A program made the translations under genes and the position numbers. From contig NZ_ASJC01000007.1 in NCBI RefSeq assembly GCF_000691145.1, forward strand, positions 1-64,000: a DNA stretch of 64,000 nt. The letters are read 5' to 3'. Each line of letters begins with the position of its first letter. Positions within the stretch are counted from its first letter, which is position 1. Shown one piece after another: positions 1 to 8,781 of this stretch. This stretch comes from Bacillus altitudinis 41KF2b (GTDB lineage: Bacteria; Bacillota; Bacilli; Bacillales; Bacillaceae). Under the pieces are notes generated by a model. It ran no database searches, was not told where the DNA came from, and saw only the letters and a list, made by a program, of their open reading frames with translations.

Positions 1-435
1 ACTGGTGCCACTGGAGCTAGCGGTCCAACTGATACGGCACTTTATGCTGGAAATACAACAGGTCCTACAATCATTACTATTGCTGGTGGTACGAACATTG
101 CTTTACCAAGTAATCAAAATATTAATGGATTTACGCCGAATGGTTCAAATGATACATTCACAGTCCAGCAAACAGGTAAATACTATATCACATATCAAGT
201 AAATACCACTACTGCACTTTTAGTGAGCACAAGGCTATGGTTGAATGGATCAACTGCTATTCCAGGTTCAATTCAGTCCTCTGCCGTATCCACAACTTTT
301 ATGAGCAATACAGTTATTGTCAATTTAACAGCAGGAAATACAATTTCATTACAATTTTTCGGAGCGGTTGTAACAGCCATTCTAATAGGTGGTGGTGCAA
401 CCGGTGCATCACTTACCATCATCAGACTCAGCTAA
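1..435 (+). CDS. Collagen-like surface protein, C-terminal part (partial)
   Basis: Frame 1 is open from the first base to a TAA at 433-435, so the gene begins upstream of the window. The first residues (TGATGASGPT) are the end of a Gly-X-Thr collagen-like repeat. They are followed by about 130 residues rich in beta strands, Thr and Asn, ending GGGATGASLTIIRLS. This arrangement is typical of BclA-type exosporium or spore-surface glycoproteins, where the C-terminal globule trimerises. I infer a spore-surface or extracellular location; the anchoring N-terminus is not visible. An ATG at 223 is internal and should not be taken as the start. A strong terminator follows at 451-483. Confidence 0.75.
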   Translation, partial: TGATGASGPTDTALYAGNTTGPTIITIAGGTNIALPSNQNINGFTPNGSNDTFTVQQTGKYYITYQVNTTTALLVSTRLWLNGSTAIPGSIQSSAVSTTFMSNTVIVNLTAGNTISLQFFGAVVTAILIGGGATGASLTIIRLS

Positions 436-450
436 GTGAAACGAAGATAA

Positions 451-483
451 AAAAAGAAAGGCTCTGTCAGCCTTTCTTTTTTC
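451..483. terminator. Bidirectional terminator between collagen-like gene and acetyltransferase
   Basis: Perfect stem AAAAAGAAAGGCT / AGCCTTTCTTTTT with a 5-base loop, and T runs in both directions. It overlaps the last codons of the convergent acetyltransferase gene. Confidence 0.85.
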
Positions 484-1027
484 TATCTTCAATTACGCTT
501 ATACAACGGTCAATATCAGGAGATTGCAAGAGGTGAAAAATAGACTGTATGAAAGAAAACTCTAAATTCCACCATTCTAATAACTGAAGTTTTTCAATGA
601 TATCAGAAGAAAACCGATATTTCATGAGCCGCTGCGGGTTCCCTGCGACAATCGCATATGGAGGCACATCTTTTGTAATCAGACTATTTGCTCCAATGAC
701 TGCCCCGTTTCCTATCTGTACTCCTGACATGATTGTTGCTCCATATCCAATCCAAACATCGTGCCCTATACACACATCCCCTTTTGATCGTGGATGTCCT
801 TCAATATGGGCAGCATCTGTGAAAATTTGATTGAAGGGATATGTGGTGACCCAATCTGTTCGGTGTTCACCACCAAGAAAAACTTTTACTTCGTTTGCGA
901 TGGAACAAAACTTCCCTACATTCAGCGTTGTTCCTTCTCCCCACGTCAAGACTTGAAAATTTGGTCCAGCATAAGTGTAGTCACCTATATCATACGAACT
1001 GAGCTCACTTCTTTGATTTAAAAACAT
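467..1027 (-). CDS. Vat/CatB-type xenobiotic O-acetyltransferase
   Basis: A 186-residue left-handed beta-helix (hexapeptide repeat) acyltransferase. The repeats VCIGHDVWIGYGATI, VQIGNGAVIGANSLI and the loop GGEHRTDW, whose His55 corresponds to the catalytic histidine of the family, mark the CatB/Vat group. These enzymes acetylate chloramphenicol, streptogramin A or unknown small molecules using acetyl-CoA, and are trimeric and cytosolic. Length is normal for the chromosomal 'CatB-related' subgroup, somewhat shorter than Vat(A) at about 210 residues. The gene is monocistronic and converges on the collagen-like gene. Whether it confers antibiotic resistance cannot be told from sequence; many chromosomal members have no known substrate. 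Confidence 0.85.
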   Translation of the reverse strand: MFLNQRSELSSYDIGDYTYAGPNFQVLTWGEGTTLNVGKFCSIANEVKVFLGGEHRTDWVTTYPFNQIFTDAAHIEGHPRSKGDVCIGHDVWIGYGATIMSGVQIGNGAVIGANSLITKDVPPYAIVAGNPQRLMKYRFSSDIIEKLQLLEWWNLEFSFIQSIFHLLQSPDIDRCISVIEDRKKKG

Positions 1028-1091
1028 AGAAGATCATACCCCCTACAAAGTAATCGATCTTCGTATGTATATGCCAGATGATAGGCTCACA

Positions 1092-2459
1092 TTATGATTG
1101 GACAAGTGCAACGATCTGCTTTTTCTTCCATACCAGTCGATAATAGCCATATTGGAGCAATAAGTTTACAAAAAAGGCTGCAGGATATCCTATCCATATT
1201 CCTTTGATCCCAAGCGATGTATGGTGTGATAGCACATAAGCCACTGGTACTTCAACAAGCCAAATGGAACAAATACTAAAGATGGTCGGCCATAGAACTG
1301 TTCCACTTGCTCTCATTGTGGCTGCAACGATTTGTGCTGTTCCAAAAATGAGATAGCTCCATAGGGTAATCACGACCAAACTATATGCAATGTCAATCGT
1401 TGCAGGATCTGTTAAAAAGATAGATAAAATTTGTGGTGCGAAAATATAGACGAAAATAATAATCAATCCGCCTATCGCAAAGTTTAGCCCCAGCCCAATT
1501 TTAATGACATCTTTCAAACGATTCATGTTTCCTGCGCCAATGAATTGTGCGGCGAAAATAGAAACCGCAATACCAAGGCTCACTGCAGGCATCTGTACAT
1601 AACTTACGACTTGATTGACAACGCCATAGGCTGCTGTTGCCTGTGATCCATAATCGTTGACAAAAGAAATGACAGCAATTTCTGATAAAGAAATGAGAAT
1701 CATATTAATACTAGAAGGGATACTTAACTTTAATAGCGTTTTTAATAAATCCCCTTTCATCAATAGATGCTTTCTAACCGACGCATCAATGCGCAGCGGG
1801 TGCTTTGTTTTATAAAGGTAGATATGAAGAATGATAAACGTAACGATTGTAGAAATCACAGAAGAATACGCAGCACCATATAAACCAAATGCCGGTAATC
1901 CAAGCCAGCCGAATAATAAAATCGGTAGCAGTAAAATATTTGTTCCTGTACTAATCATTAAGAAATAAAATGGAGTTTTCGAATCTCCTGTTCCTCGTAA
2001 AAAAGTTGTATAGACAAAATAAAGAAATAAGATGGGCATGGAGATGAATAGGATTCTGGCATATGCCGCACTTTCCTCCACAATATTTGCAGGTGTCCCC
2101 ATCAAATGTAAAATATCTGTGGCAAAAAAACCTCCAATGACAGCTAAAGAAAGTCCGATTAAAAAGGTGAACGAAAGCGTTGTACCGATAATTTCCTTTA
2201 ACCTCTGCTCATTTTTTGCTCCGTATGCTTGTCCAATCAGGATCGAGCTCCCTGATCCAATCCCAATGGAAAAAGAAACAAGTAAAAAGAAAAGTGGAAA
2301 GAATGCCGAAATCGCAGCTACTGCATCCTCTCCAATCCATCTACCGACAAGCACAATGGAAACAAGCTGTCCAATTGATTGCAAAATATTGCTTAATAAA
2401 AGTGGAATTAGAAAGATCGACATGGTTTTTACTAAAGATTGATTATTATCTAACGTCAT
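1092..2459 (-). CDS. MATE-family multidrug efflux transporter
   Basis: A 455-residue polytopic protein with about 12 membrane segments in two homologous six-helix halves, as in MATE (multi-antimicrobial extrusion) Na+/H+-coupled exporters. Typical signatures are the N-terminal IFLIPLLLSNILQSIGQLV, GSGSSILIGQAYGA after helix 2, and in the second half AAQFIGAGN. It starts with ATG preceded by AAGGAG seven bases upstream, 19 bases after dacC ends on the same strand, so it may be co-transcribed with dacC. The substrate is unknown; family members export cationic drugs, dyes or metabolites. No regulator is adjacent. Confidence 0.88.
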   Translation of the reverse strand: MTLDNNQSLVKTMSIFLIPLLLSNILQSIGQLVSIVLVGRWIGEDAVAAISAFFPLFFLLVSFSIGIGSGSSILIGQAYGAKNEQRLKEIIGTTLSFTFLIGLSLAVIGGFFATDILHLMGTPANIVEESAAYARILFISMPILFLYFVYTTFLRGTGDSKTPFYFLMISTGTNILLLPILLFGWLGLPAFGLYGAAYSSVISTIVTFIILHIYLYKTKHPLRIDASVRKHLLMKGDLLKTLLKLSIPSSINMILISLSEIAVISFVNDYGSQATAAYGVVNQVVSYVQMPAVSLGIAVSIFAAQFIGAGNMNRLKDVIKIGLGLNFAIGGLIIIFVYIFAPQILSIFLTDPATIDIAYSLVVITLWSYLIFGTAQIVAATMRASGTVLWPTIFSICSIWLVEVPVAYVLSHHTSLGIKGIWIGYPAAFFVNLLLQYGYYRLVWKKKQIVALVQS

Positions 2460-2478
2460 GATGGTTCTCCTTCTCTGT

Positions 2479-3963
2479 CTAAAGATCCTCAGCTAACATG
2501 CTGACAATTCGGTCTTCTATCTCTTTTCCTTTTTCGTCATCAACGAGATGATTCAATAAGATGGAAAAAGCAAGCGTTTTTCCACTCTGCGTTTCAATAT
2601 ATCCAGATAGTGTGCTGACCGTTGATAGTGTACCTGTTTTTGCACGCACTTTTTCTAGTGTAGCTGGTTCTTTCAATCTATTTCTTAATGTACCTCCCAC
2701 CATACGCTCACTTGCCCCAGCTAACGGAAGTGCATGGACATAGGTGTTAAACCATTTTTCCTTTTGAATGTTTGTCAAAAATAACGTGAATTGATTTGCA
2801 GAAACAAGGTTAATCGGTGATATGCCTGATCCGTCTCTCAACACAGTCATAGATGCATCTATGCCATAGGCAGGAAGACGTTCATTCAGCACGTCAAGCC
2901 CTTTGTCAAAACTCCCTTTGTTCTTTACCCGCTTCCCAAGTTCTTTTAACAGAATTTCTGCATGTGTATTGTTGCTTAATTTCATCATCGGAACAAGAAG
3001 ATCGGATAAAGGCATTGATGTATGGGAAGCGATTTTTTTCGCTTTTTTAGGAACTTGTTTTGTTTTGAGTGGTCCTTTCAGCTGAATCCCCTCAGCCTTT
3101 AATGCTCGTTTCATTAAGTCTAAAGCATACGTTGTCGGTTCCCATAATGCGACCCATTGTTTAGACGAGGATGCTTTTAGCGGAATCGTTCCAGTCAGTG
3201 TAATTTTGTTTGTACCGTGAGAGCGTTTAAAAGATATTTTCTTCTTTCCGCCTTCTGGCACAGTTTTCACTTGATTGACAACTTGAGCGACGTCAGTCTT
3301 CGGGATCATCTCATAGCTGGCCTTCTGCCCTGCTTTCTTTCCCGGCTTAACTTCGAGAATGATCGTCCCTGCATCATAATCCTCATTCGGTGAAGCAGTA
3401 AGAGCAGATATTTGAGCGCCGTAATATTGATCTTCATCACTCCACGGCAGATCGATGGAATACCTTGTGTCATCAAACCAAGTATCATCAGCTGCAAGCT
3501 GTCCACGAATCGTATGTATTCCGGCCTTTTTGACTTGTTTGGCTAATGCGGCAAAATCGCTTTCTAACAATGTCGGGTCTCCAGAGCCTCGGAGATAAAG
3601 ATTGCCGTGCAATGTTTTTTTGTGAATTGAACCATCTATCCAAACGTCTGTTGGAAAAGTGTGTGTTTCACCCAGTAGATCGAGTGCGATAGCAGATGTG
3701 AGTAATTTCATATTAGAAGCAGGAGTCAGACGGATGTCCGCTTGATGTTCATAAAGAAGAGAAGTGTCAGAAGTATCGCGTACGCTGATGCCAGCAATTG
3801 CGCCCTCTAAATCAGGTGCTGTTCGAATGAATTCGTCTAAAGAAGTGATCCATTTTGATTGATCATCATGAGCTGTTAGTTGTTCATCTTTCACTGAAAA
3901 AGGGAGAAATAACATCGACAAAATACATAGTTGTAAAAACATGACCTGTGAGAAACGTTTCAC
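2479..3963 (-). CDS. dacC: D-alanyl-D-alanine carboxypeptidase/endopeptidase (PBP4a)
   Basis: A class C low-molecular-weight penicillin-binding protein that removes the terminal D-Ala from, or cleaves cross-links in, peptidoglycan. The reading frame is open to 4020, but a GTG at 3963 with AAAGGAGG five bases upstream is the best start and gives 494 residues, close to B. subtilis PBP4a (491). The N-terminus is a signal peptide. Active-site motifs are SNMK (Ser about residue 83), SNN near residue 330 and KTG near residue 443. The long insert between the SxxK and SxN motifs is typical of class C. Upstream is pectinesterase on the same strand, separated by a terminator; the MATE gene follows closely. 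Confidence 0.92.
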   Translation of the reverse strand: MKRFSQVMFLQLCILSMLFLPFSVKDEQLTAHDDQSKWITSLDEFIRTAPDLEGAIAGISVRDTSDTSLLYEHQADIRLTPASNMKLLTSAIALDLLGETHTFPTDVWIDGSIHKKTLHGNLYLRGSGDPTLLESDFAALAKQVKKAGIHTIRGQLAADDTWFDDTRYSIDLPWSDEDQYYGAQISALTASPNEDYDAGTIILEVKPGKKAGQKASYEMIPKTDVAQVVNQVKTVPEGGKKKISFKRSHGTNKITLTGTIPLKASSSKQWVALWEPTTYALDLMKRALKAEGIQLKGPLKTKQVPKKAKKIASHTSMPLSDLLVPMMKLSNNTHAEILLKELGKRVKNKGSFDKGLDVLNERLPAYGIDASMTVLRDGSGISPINLVSANQFTLFLTNIQKEKWFNTYVHALPLAGASERMVGGTLRNRLKEPATLEKVRAKTGTLSTVSTLSGYIETQSGKTLAFSILLNHLVDDEKGKEIEDRIVSMLAEDL

Positions 3964-4052
3964 GCAATCCCTCCTTTTTAGAAAAGCAGCCAAATTTAGC
4001 AGATTATGTTCATTATACACAAAAGAACGTTTGTTCTCAAAGGTTTTTTAAA

Positions 4053-4088
4053 CAGAAAAGTCAGCTTTCTTTGACGAAAACTGACAAG
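4053..4088 (-). terminator. Terminator of the pectinesterase gene
   Basis: On the minus strand GTCAGTTTT pairs with AAAGCTGAC and is followed by TTTTCTGTTT. It lies just past the pectinesterase stop, so dacC probably has its own promoter. Confidence 0.6.
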
Positions 4089-4094
4089 CCTCTT

Positions 4095-5078
4095 TTACCT
4101 TTTTTCAGGATTCCAGCCATCGCTTCCGCTAAGCACGGCTTGAACGGTGATTTGACTTGCTTCGTTTTTTGTTAATATCGTTGACCACTTCACCCGGTTT
4201 GCCACATGACTCCCTGCGCCCGTTGATCCATATTCTTGATATCTAGCCGTTCTTTCGTTGTCTTTGTTCTCCCAGTTATGCCATCCCTCAGCTTTAATAT
4301 GTTCATCCATTTTTGTTTGGAGGAACGTGACAGCCGAATGAGGTCTCCACGGACGGCCTAAGTACACAGATTGAGACGCAGACGTTCCTTTATTTAACGT
4401 GGAATCAATAAAAACGTAGCCATACTTTTGCGCTTCTGTTGTGGATGCCGCTGTAATATATCCATTTCCAAGACTTTTTATTTCAGCTCTTTTAAATACA
4501 GCCGTTGCTGAACCAAAGATGAAGTCAACCGTGCCCTCGATATAGCAATCTTCATAATATTGTCTCCCTGTGCCTGTGGCATAAAGTGTATCTTGATAAC
4601 CGAGAACACGTACGTGTTTAAACACAGCCCGGTCCCCGGATACATAAAGGGCAACCGCCTGCCCTGCGTTTCGGCCAGCTGTATTTTGAAACGTGATATT
4701 TTCTGCGTAAAAATGATTTGCCCGAATCATTGTACTAGAGCTATTGGTTGTGCTCCCGCTGCTTGCATTTGTATCATCATACGTCAGAATCGTCTGATAC
4801 TGATTTTCTCCAATAAAGGACACATACGGCTTATTTTGCGGAAGGAGAATCTTTTCTTTATACACACCATTTTTAATATATATCGTCGTTTGCTGTTGAT
4901 TGTTCACTGGTATCGCATCAATGGCAGATTGAACCGTTCGAAATGTCCCATTTCCTTTTTGGTCGACAATAAGCACGCGGTTTGTTTGATGGTTGTGTCC
5001 AGCTGCTTGCGCATAAGCTGAGTCAAAAAGCAGTAAGGCCAATACCATCATCAGCAGTCGTTTTCCATACTTCATCAC
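4095..5078 (-). CDS. Secreted pectinesterase (pectin methylesterase, CE8)
   Basis: 327 residues with a signal peptide (residues 1-24, cleavage after an AYA/AQA-like site) and a right-handed beta-helix CE8 domain. It hydrolyses methyl esters of polygalacturonan, giving pectate and methanol outside the cell. Catalytic signatures are all present: GYQDTL (Asp163, acid/base), DFIFG (Asp185, nucleophile) and YLGRPW (Arg242). The start is ATG with GGGGGAG seven bases upstream. A perfect cre lies 18-31 bases upstream, implying CcpA carbon catabolite repression. No pectate lyase or uronate genes are in the window, so the product must be used by enzymes encoded elsewhere. Confidence 0.93.
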   Translation of the reverse strand: MMKYGKRLLMMVLALLLFDSAYAQAAGHNHQTNRVLIVDQKGNGTFRTVQSAIDAIPVNNQQQTTIYIKNGVYKEKILLPQNKPYVSFIGENQYQTILTYDDTNASSGSTTNSSSTMIRANHFYAENITFQNTAGRNAGQAVALYVSGDRAVFKHVRVLGYQDTLYATGTGRQYYEDCYIEGTVDFIFGSATAVFKRAEIKSLGNGYITAASTTEAQKYGYVFIDSTLNKGTSASQSVYLGRPWRPHSAVTFLQTKMDEHIKAEGWHNWENKDNERTARYQEYGSTGAGSHVANRVKWSTILTKNEASQITVQAVLSGSDGWNPEKR

Positions 5079-5095
5079 ACATCTCCCCCTTATAT

Positions 5096-5109
5096 TGTGA
5101 ACGTTTTCA
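5096..5109. promoter_or_regulatory. CcpA cre site upstream of pectinesterase
   Basis: TGTGAACGTTTTCA (reverse TGAAAACGTTCACA) matches the cre consensus TGWAANCGNTNWCA at all 14 positions. Being 18 bases from the start codon, it should sit at or just after the transcription start and block initiation or elongation. Confidence 0.8.
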
Positions 5110-5155
5110 TTGACGTATTCTTTTTGATCCTATTCAGTTATAAAACAAAAAAACA

Positions 5156-5194
5156 CAAAAAAACATCCACTGTGTTAGGTTGTGGATGTTTTTT
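5156..5194 (-). terminator. Terminator of the DUF421 gene
   Basis: Stem AACATCCAC / GTGGATGTT with T runs on either side. The stem overlaps the last codons of the DUF421 gene. Confidence 0.75.
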
Positions 5195-5867
5195 CATATT
5201 TCATCGCATAAATTCCTTCATTTTCAATCCATTCACAAAATAGGACGTCTTTATAGGAGGATATGTGCTGTTTTTTCAATTGCTCTCTCAGCCACGCTTC
5301 ATCAAATCCAGCTTCCTTTAAATCTTTTTTTAAAATCTCTCCGTCGATAATAAACGTTCTAGGCAATGTGACTTCTTTTCCTTTCACGTTCACATCTTCG
5401 GCTGTAGCTGGTGCATATTTCATTTTCGGAAGCACACTCACAGACCCATCCGTTTCCAAAATGGCAAATTCAATTTCATTAAGAGCAAAATGCCCTTTCG
5501 CTCGAATCAGCGTCTGCAGCTGATTTAAATCAAGCATATTTTTCTTTAATCGATTGTAGTGAATCTTTCCTTTATCAATCACAAGAGTCGGTCTTCCCTC
5601 TAAAAAAGCGCGAATGGATTTGAATTTTTGTGAAAGCCATTCAACTGTGTAGATTAAAACGCCCCAGACTGCAACTGCAAAAAGGATATGTAGCACGCTG
5701 ACTTCTGGATCAAAAATGGCGTTACCAACCATCTCCCCTAAAATCAGTGCAGAAATAAAATCAAACGGCGTGATTTGTGCAAATTGTGTTTTCCCTAATA
5801 GCTTTGTAATGGAAAATAAAGCGAAAAATCCGATAAAGAGTTCAATCAAAATATTAAAAAATGGCAC
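5175..5867 (-). CDS. DUF421 (YetF/YrbG-like) membrane protein
   Basis: 230 residues with three N-terminal membrane segments (residues about 5-25, 32-55 and 58-78) and a cytosolic DUF421 domain containing the family signatures FDFISALILGEMVGNA and EGRPTLVIDKGKI. The function of the family is not established; some paralogues have been linked to spore or envelope traits. A GTG at 5867 with GAAAGGAAGG seven bases upstream is preferred over the ATG at 5888, which lies inside that ribosome site. It follows nasE at the position where B. subtilis has nasF, but is unrelated to it and has its own ribosome site. Confidence 0.82.
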   Translation of the reverse strand: MPFFNILIELFIGFFALFSITKLLGKTQFAQITPFDFISALILGEMVGNAIFDPEVSVLHILFAVAVWGVLIYTVEWLSQKFKSIRAFLEGRPTLVIDKGKIHYNRLKKNMLDLNQLQTLIRAKGHFALNEIEFAILETDGSVSVLPKMKYAPATAEDVNVKGKEVTLPRTFIIDGEILKKDLKEAGFDEAWLREQLKKQHISSYKDVLFCEWIENEGIYAMKYEKTSTT

Positions 5868-5933
5868 ACATATACCTTCCTTTCTCACTGCATGTACTTA
5901 CAGCATGTACAGGAAAGGAAGGTTCTAAACCAT

Positions 5934-6257
5934 TTATGAAGGCAGTAAAATAAAGACGTCGTCTCCCTCAACCAATGCTTCATATGTTTTCACGCATCCA
6001 TGATCTGGTTCTTGAACATTTCCTGATGAAAGGTTGATTTTCCAATCATGCATTGGACAGAAGACATGATCTCCGCTCACCATTCCTTCAGCTAGTACAC
6101 CGCCTTTATGAGGACAGCGATTTTCAATGGCTTTGAACTGCTTGTTAGAGGTTTGAAAAACAGCTAATTCAAGTGGACCGGCTGCGACTGTTTTCCCTAG
6201 CTGCAATGGAAAATCTGATATTGTACCAATATGAACTTTTACAATTGAAACTGTCAT
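5934..6257 (-). CDS. nasE: Assimilatory nitrite reductase small subunit (Rieske)
   Basis: 107 residues forming a Rieske [2Fe-2S] domain with the ligands C48-P-H50 and C67-P-M-H70, as in NirD/NasE. It partners NasD in reducing nitrite to ammonium with NAD(P)H in the cytosol. The start is ATG with an AAGGGATGAG ribosome site. It is the fourth gene of nasBCDE, 23 bases after nasD. In B. subtilis it is followed by nasF (siroheme methyltransferase); here the operon ends with nasE. Confidence 0.95.
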   Translation of the reverse strand: MTVSIVKVHIGTISDFPLQLGKTVAAGPLELAVFQTSNKQFKAIENRCPHKGGVLAEGMVSGDHVFCPMHDWKINLSSGNVQEPDHGCVKTYEALVEGDDVFILLPS

Positions 6258-6280
6258 CTGATCTCATCCCTTCAATTGAT

Positions 6281-8701
6281 TTAGACGGAAGCAGTTGCCT
6301 TTTGAAATAATTGTCTTGTTTCTGTTTCGTTCTCTCGAATCTCTTGCCACGGTTCTTCATAAGTTGAAAGTGCGATGTCCATTCTTTCGATGAGTGCTGC
6401 ACGTTTCTTGTCATCTAGCAGGACCGTTTGGATATGATTCAATCCAAGCCGTTCAACCCAAGCGGATGTTCTCTCTAAATAATTTGCGGTTTCTCTGTAA
6501 TATTGAAGGTAGGCTGCGGCCATTTGTTCTACTTCTTCTGCTGTACTTACTTTCATTAATAAGTCTCCAGCTCGTAAATGTGTCCCTCCATTCCCGCCAG
6601 CATACAATTCAAATCCCCCATCGATACCTACGATGCCAAGATCTTTAATCCCAGATTCAGCACAGTTTCTTGGACAGGCTGATACGGCCATTTTGACTTT
6701 GTGCGGTGTGGCAAGTCCTTCAAATTTCTTTTCAAGTGCGATCCCAAGAGAAATGGAATCCTGCGTTCCGAATCTGCAAAATTGTTCTCCAACACAAGTT
6801 TTGACGGTTCTTAATGATTTTCCGTAAGCATAACCAGACGGCATATCTAAATCAGCCCATACTTTTGGTAAATCTTCTTTTTTGACACCTAAAAGGTCGA
6901 TTCGCTGCCCTCCAGTCATTTTCACAAGCGGTATCTCATATTTGTCAACGACATCCGCTATTTTTCTCAGGTCATTAGCATTTGTCACGCCTCCGTACAT
7001 ACGTGGAACGACCGAATAGGTACCATCGTTTTGGATGTTGGCATGCATTCGTTCATTCACAAATCGCGAGCTTTTTTCATCTTTGTAGTCAAGCGGATAC
7101 ATCATCCCTAAATAGTAATTCAGTGCAGGCCGGCACTTTGAACAGCCTTCTTCTGTTTCCCAGTCAAGTACATTCATCACTTCTTTGACATGCTGCAAAC
7201 CTTTCTCTTTTATTTCATGAATCACTTCATCTCTTGATAAGGTGGTGCAGGCGCAGATGGTTTCTTTTTGCGCAGTGCGGTTTGCATCATCGCCTAAAGT
7301 GTGCCATAAAATCTCTTCCACAACAGGTTGGCAGCCTCCGCATGACCGAGAAGCACTTGTACATTGCTTGACCTCTTGTATAGTCGTTAGGCCTTCTTTT
7401 TGAATAGCTGCCACTATTTGACCTTTTGAGACACCATTACAGCCACAAACGATATGGTCGTTTGCCATTTGTTCAATCGTGTTTTCTTGCGCCAGCTCAT
7501 TTGATGTTAAGACAGATACTTTTTCCATATCTGACATATCAACACCTTCTCTAATGTACGAGAATAAACGTGGTCCATCGCTTGTTTCTCCAAACATGAC
7601 GGCGCCGACTAATCGGTTTTGCTGGAAGACTAGTTTTTGATAAATACCTTGCTGTTCATCAAAAATTTTAATCGCTTTTTTCTCATCGTTTTCGATAAAA
7701 TCTCCAGCTGAAAATACATCAACCCCTGATACTTTTAGCTGTGTCGATAGTACAGATCCTTCATAAGGCGTCGGGGCCATATCACAAACATGCTTCGCAA
7801 GCACGTTTGCTTGATCGTATAATGGCGCAACAAGACCGTACGTTTGTCCTCTATGTTCAACACATTCTCCGACTGCGTAAATCCGCGGGACACTTGTTTC
7901 CATGAAATCATTGACGATAATCCCCCGGTTCACTTCAATGCCGCTCGTTTCGGCAAGCTTGTGATTCGGTTTAATTCCTGCTGCCATGACCACCATATCT
8001 GTCTCTAATGTAGAACCATCTGAAAATGTTAGCCCTTCTACCCTTGTATCTCCTAAAATCTCATTTGTCTGTTTTCCTAATAGAAAGCTCATGCCTTGTT
8101 TTTCTAAAGCTGCTTGCAGAAGCTGACCTGCCACCGGATCGAGCTGCCGGTCCATTAGATGAGAGCCAAGATGAATGACGGTCACTTCCATTCCTAAGTT
8201 TAGTAGACCACGCGCGGCTTCAAGTCCAAGGAGCCCGCCTCCAATGACGGCTGCTTTTTTGTACATCATAGATGCTTTGACCATTTCCTCTGTGTCTTGT
8301 AATGTACGAAAAGCTGTTACCCCTTTTTTATCGCTCCCTGGAATGGGCGGGATGAACGGGAGGGACCCTGTCGCTAAAATTAAACGGTCATAATGCACGG
8401 TCCGTCCTTGATCACTCATAACGGTTTGATTGTCTGGATCGATCTTCACAATGGTCTCATTTGTAAACAGCTGAATATGATGTTCTTTGTACCAATTCCA
8501 ATCGTTTAACGTAATATCCTCTGTCTTTGTATCCCCTTGGAGAACTTTCGATAAAAGAATCCGATTATAGTTAGGATACGGCTCAGTTCCAAATACAGTC
8601 ATGTCGAATCGTTCATTGTCTGTTTTTAAAATGTTTTCGAGCGTTCGGATACCAGCCATACCATTCCCTACTAATACGAGTTTTTCTTTCATGAAAAACA
8701 C
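6281..8701 (-). CDS. nasD: Assimilatory nitrite reductase large subunit
   Basis: 806 residues. Domain order: FAD/NAD(P)H pyridine nucleotide reductase (about 1-310; GNGMAG and GGGLLGLEAARG dinucleotide motifs), a rubredoxin-reductase C-like part, two Bfd-type [2Fe-2S] modules (CGC near 419 with CGGC near 455; CAC near 485 with CSKC near 522), and a C-terminal sulfite/nitrite reductase domain whose siroheme-[4Fe-4S] cysteines are CVGEQFC near 635 and CPRNC near 678. It catalyses the six-electron reduction of nitrite to ammonium with NasE. Length equals B. subtilis NasD (805). All cofactor ligands are present, so it should be active provided siroheme is supplied. Confidence 0.96.
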   Translation of the reverse strand: MFFMKEKLVLVGNGMAGIRTLENILKTDNERFDMTVFGTEPYPNYNRILLSKVLQGDTKTEDITLNDWNWYKEHHIQLFTNETIVKIDPDNQTVMSDQGRTVHYDRLILATGSLPFIPPIPGSDKKGVTAFRTLQDTEEMVKASMMYKKAAVIGGGLLGLEAARGLLNLGMEVTVIHLGSHLMDRQLDPVAGQLLQAALEKQGMSFLLGKQTNEILGDTRVEGLTFSDGSTLETDMVVMAAGIKPNHKLAETSGIEVNRGIIVNDFMETSVPRIYAVGECVEHRGQTYGLVAPLYDQANVLAKHVCDMAPTPYEGSVLSTQLKVSGVDVFSAGDFIENDEKKAIKIFDEQQGIYQKLVFQQNRLVGAVMFGETSDGPRLFSYIREGVDMSDMEKVSVLTSNELAQENTIEQMANDHIVCGCNGVSKGQIVAAIQKEGLTTIQEVKQCTSASRSCGGCQPVVEEILWHTLGDDANRTAQKETICACTTLSRDEVIHEIKEKGLQHVKEVMNVLDWETEEGCSKCRPALNYYLGMMYPLDYKDEKSSRFVNERMHANIQNDGTYSVVPRMYGGVTNANDLRKIADVVDKYEIPLVKMTGGQRIDLLGVKKEDLPKVWADLDMPSGYAYGKSLRTVKTCVGEQFCRFGTQDSISLGIALEKKFEGLATPHKVKMAVSACPRNCAESGIKDLGIVGIDGGFELYAGGNGGTHLRAGDLLMKVSTAEEVEQMAAAYLQYYRETANYLERTSAWVERLGLNHIQTVLLDDKKRAALIERMDIALSTYEEPWQEIRENETETRQLFQKATASV

Positions 8702-8781
8702 CCCTCATGTGATCGTTTTTTAGAAAGTACCATAATCTAAACAAAGATGGAAAATACATGTTAAAATTTCTCACATAGTTT

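Noticed and set aside
223..435. ATG-initiated 70-residue reading frame
   Set aside because: It is the in-frame C-terminal part of the longer collagen-like protein that is open from base 1.
5889..5933. Repeated GCATGTAC units between nasE and the DUF421 gene
   Set aside because: Only two short copies, which also form a weak dyad. There is no evidence of an attachment or binding site.
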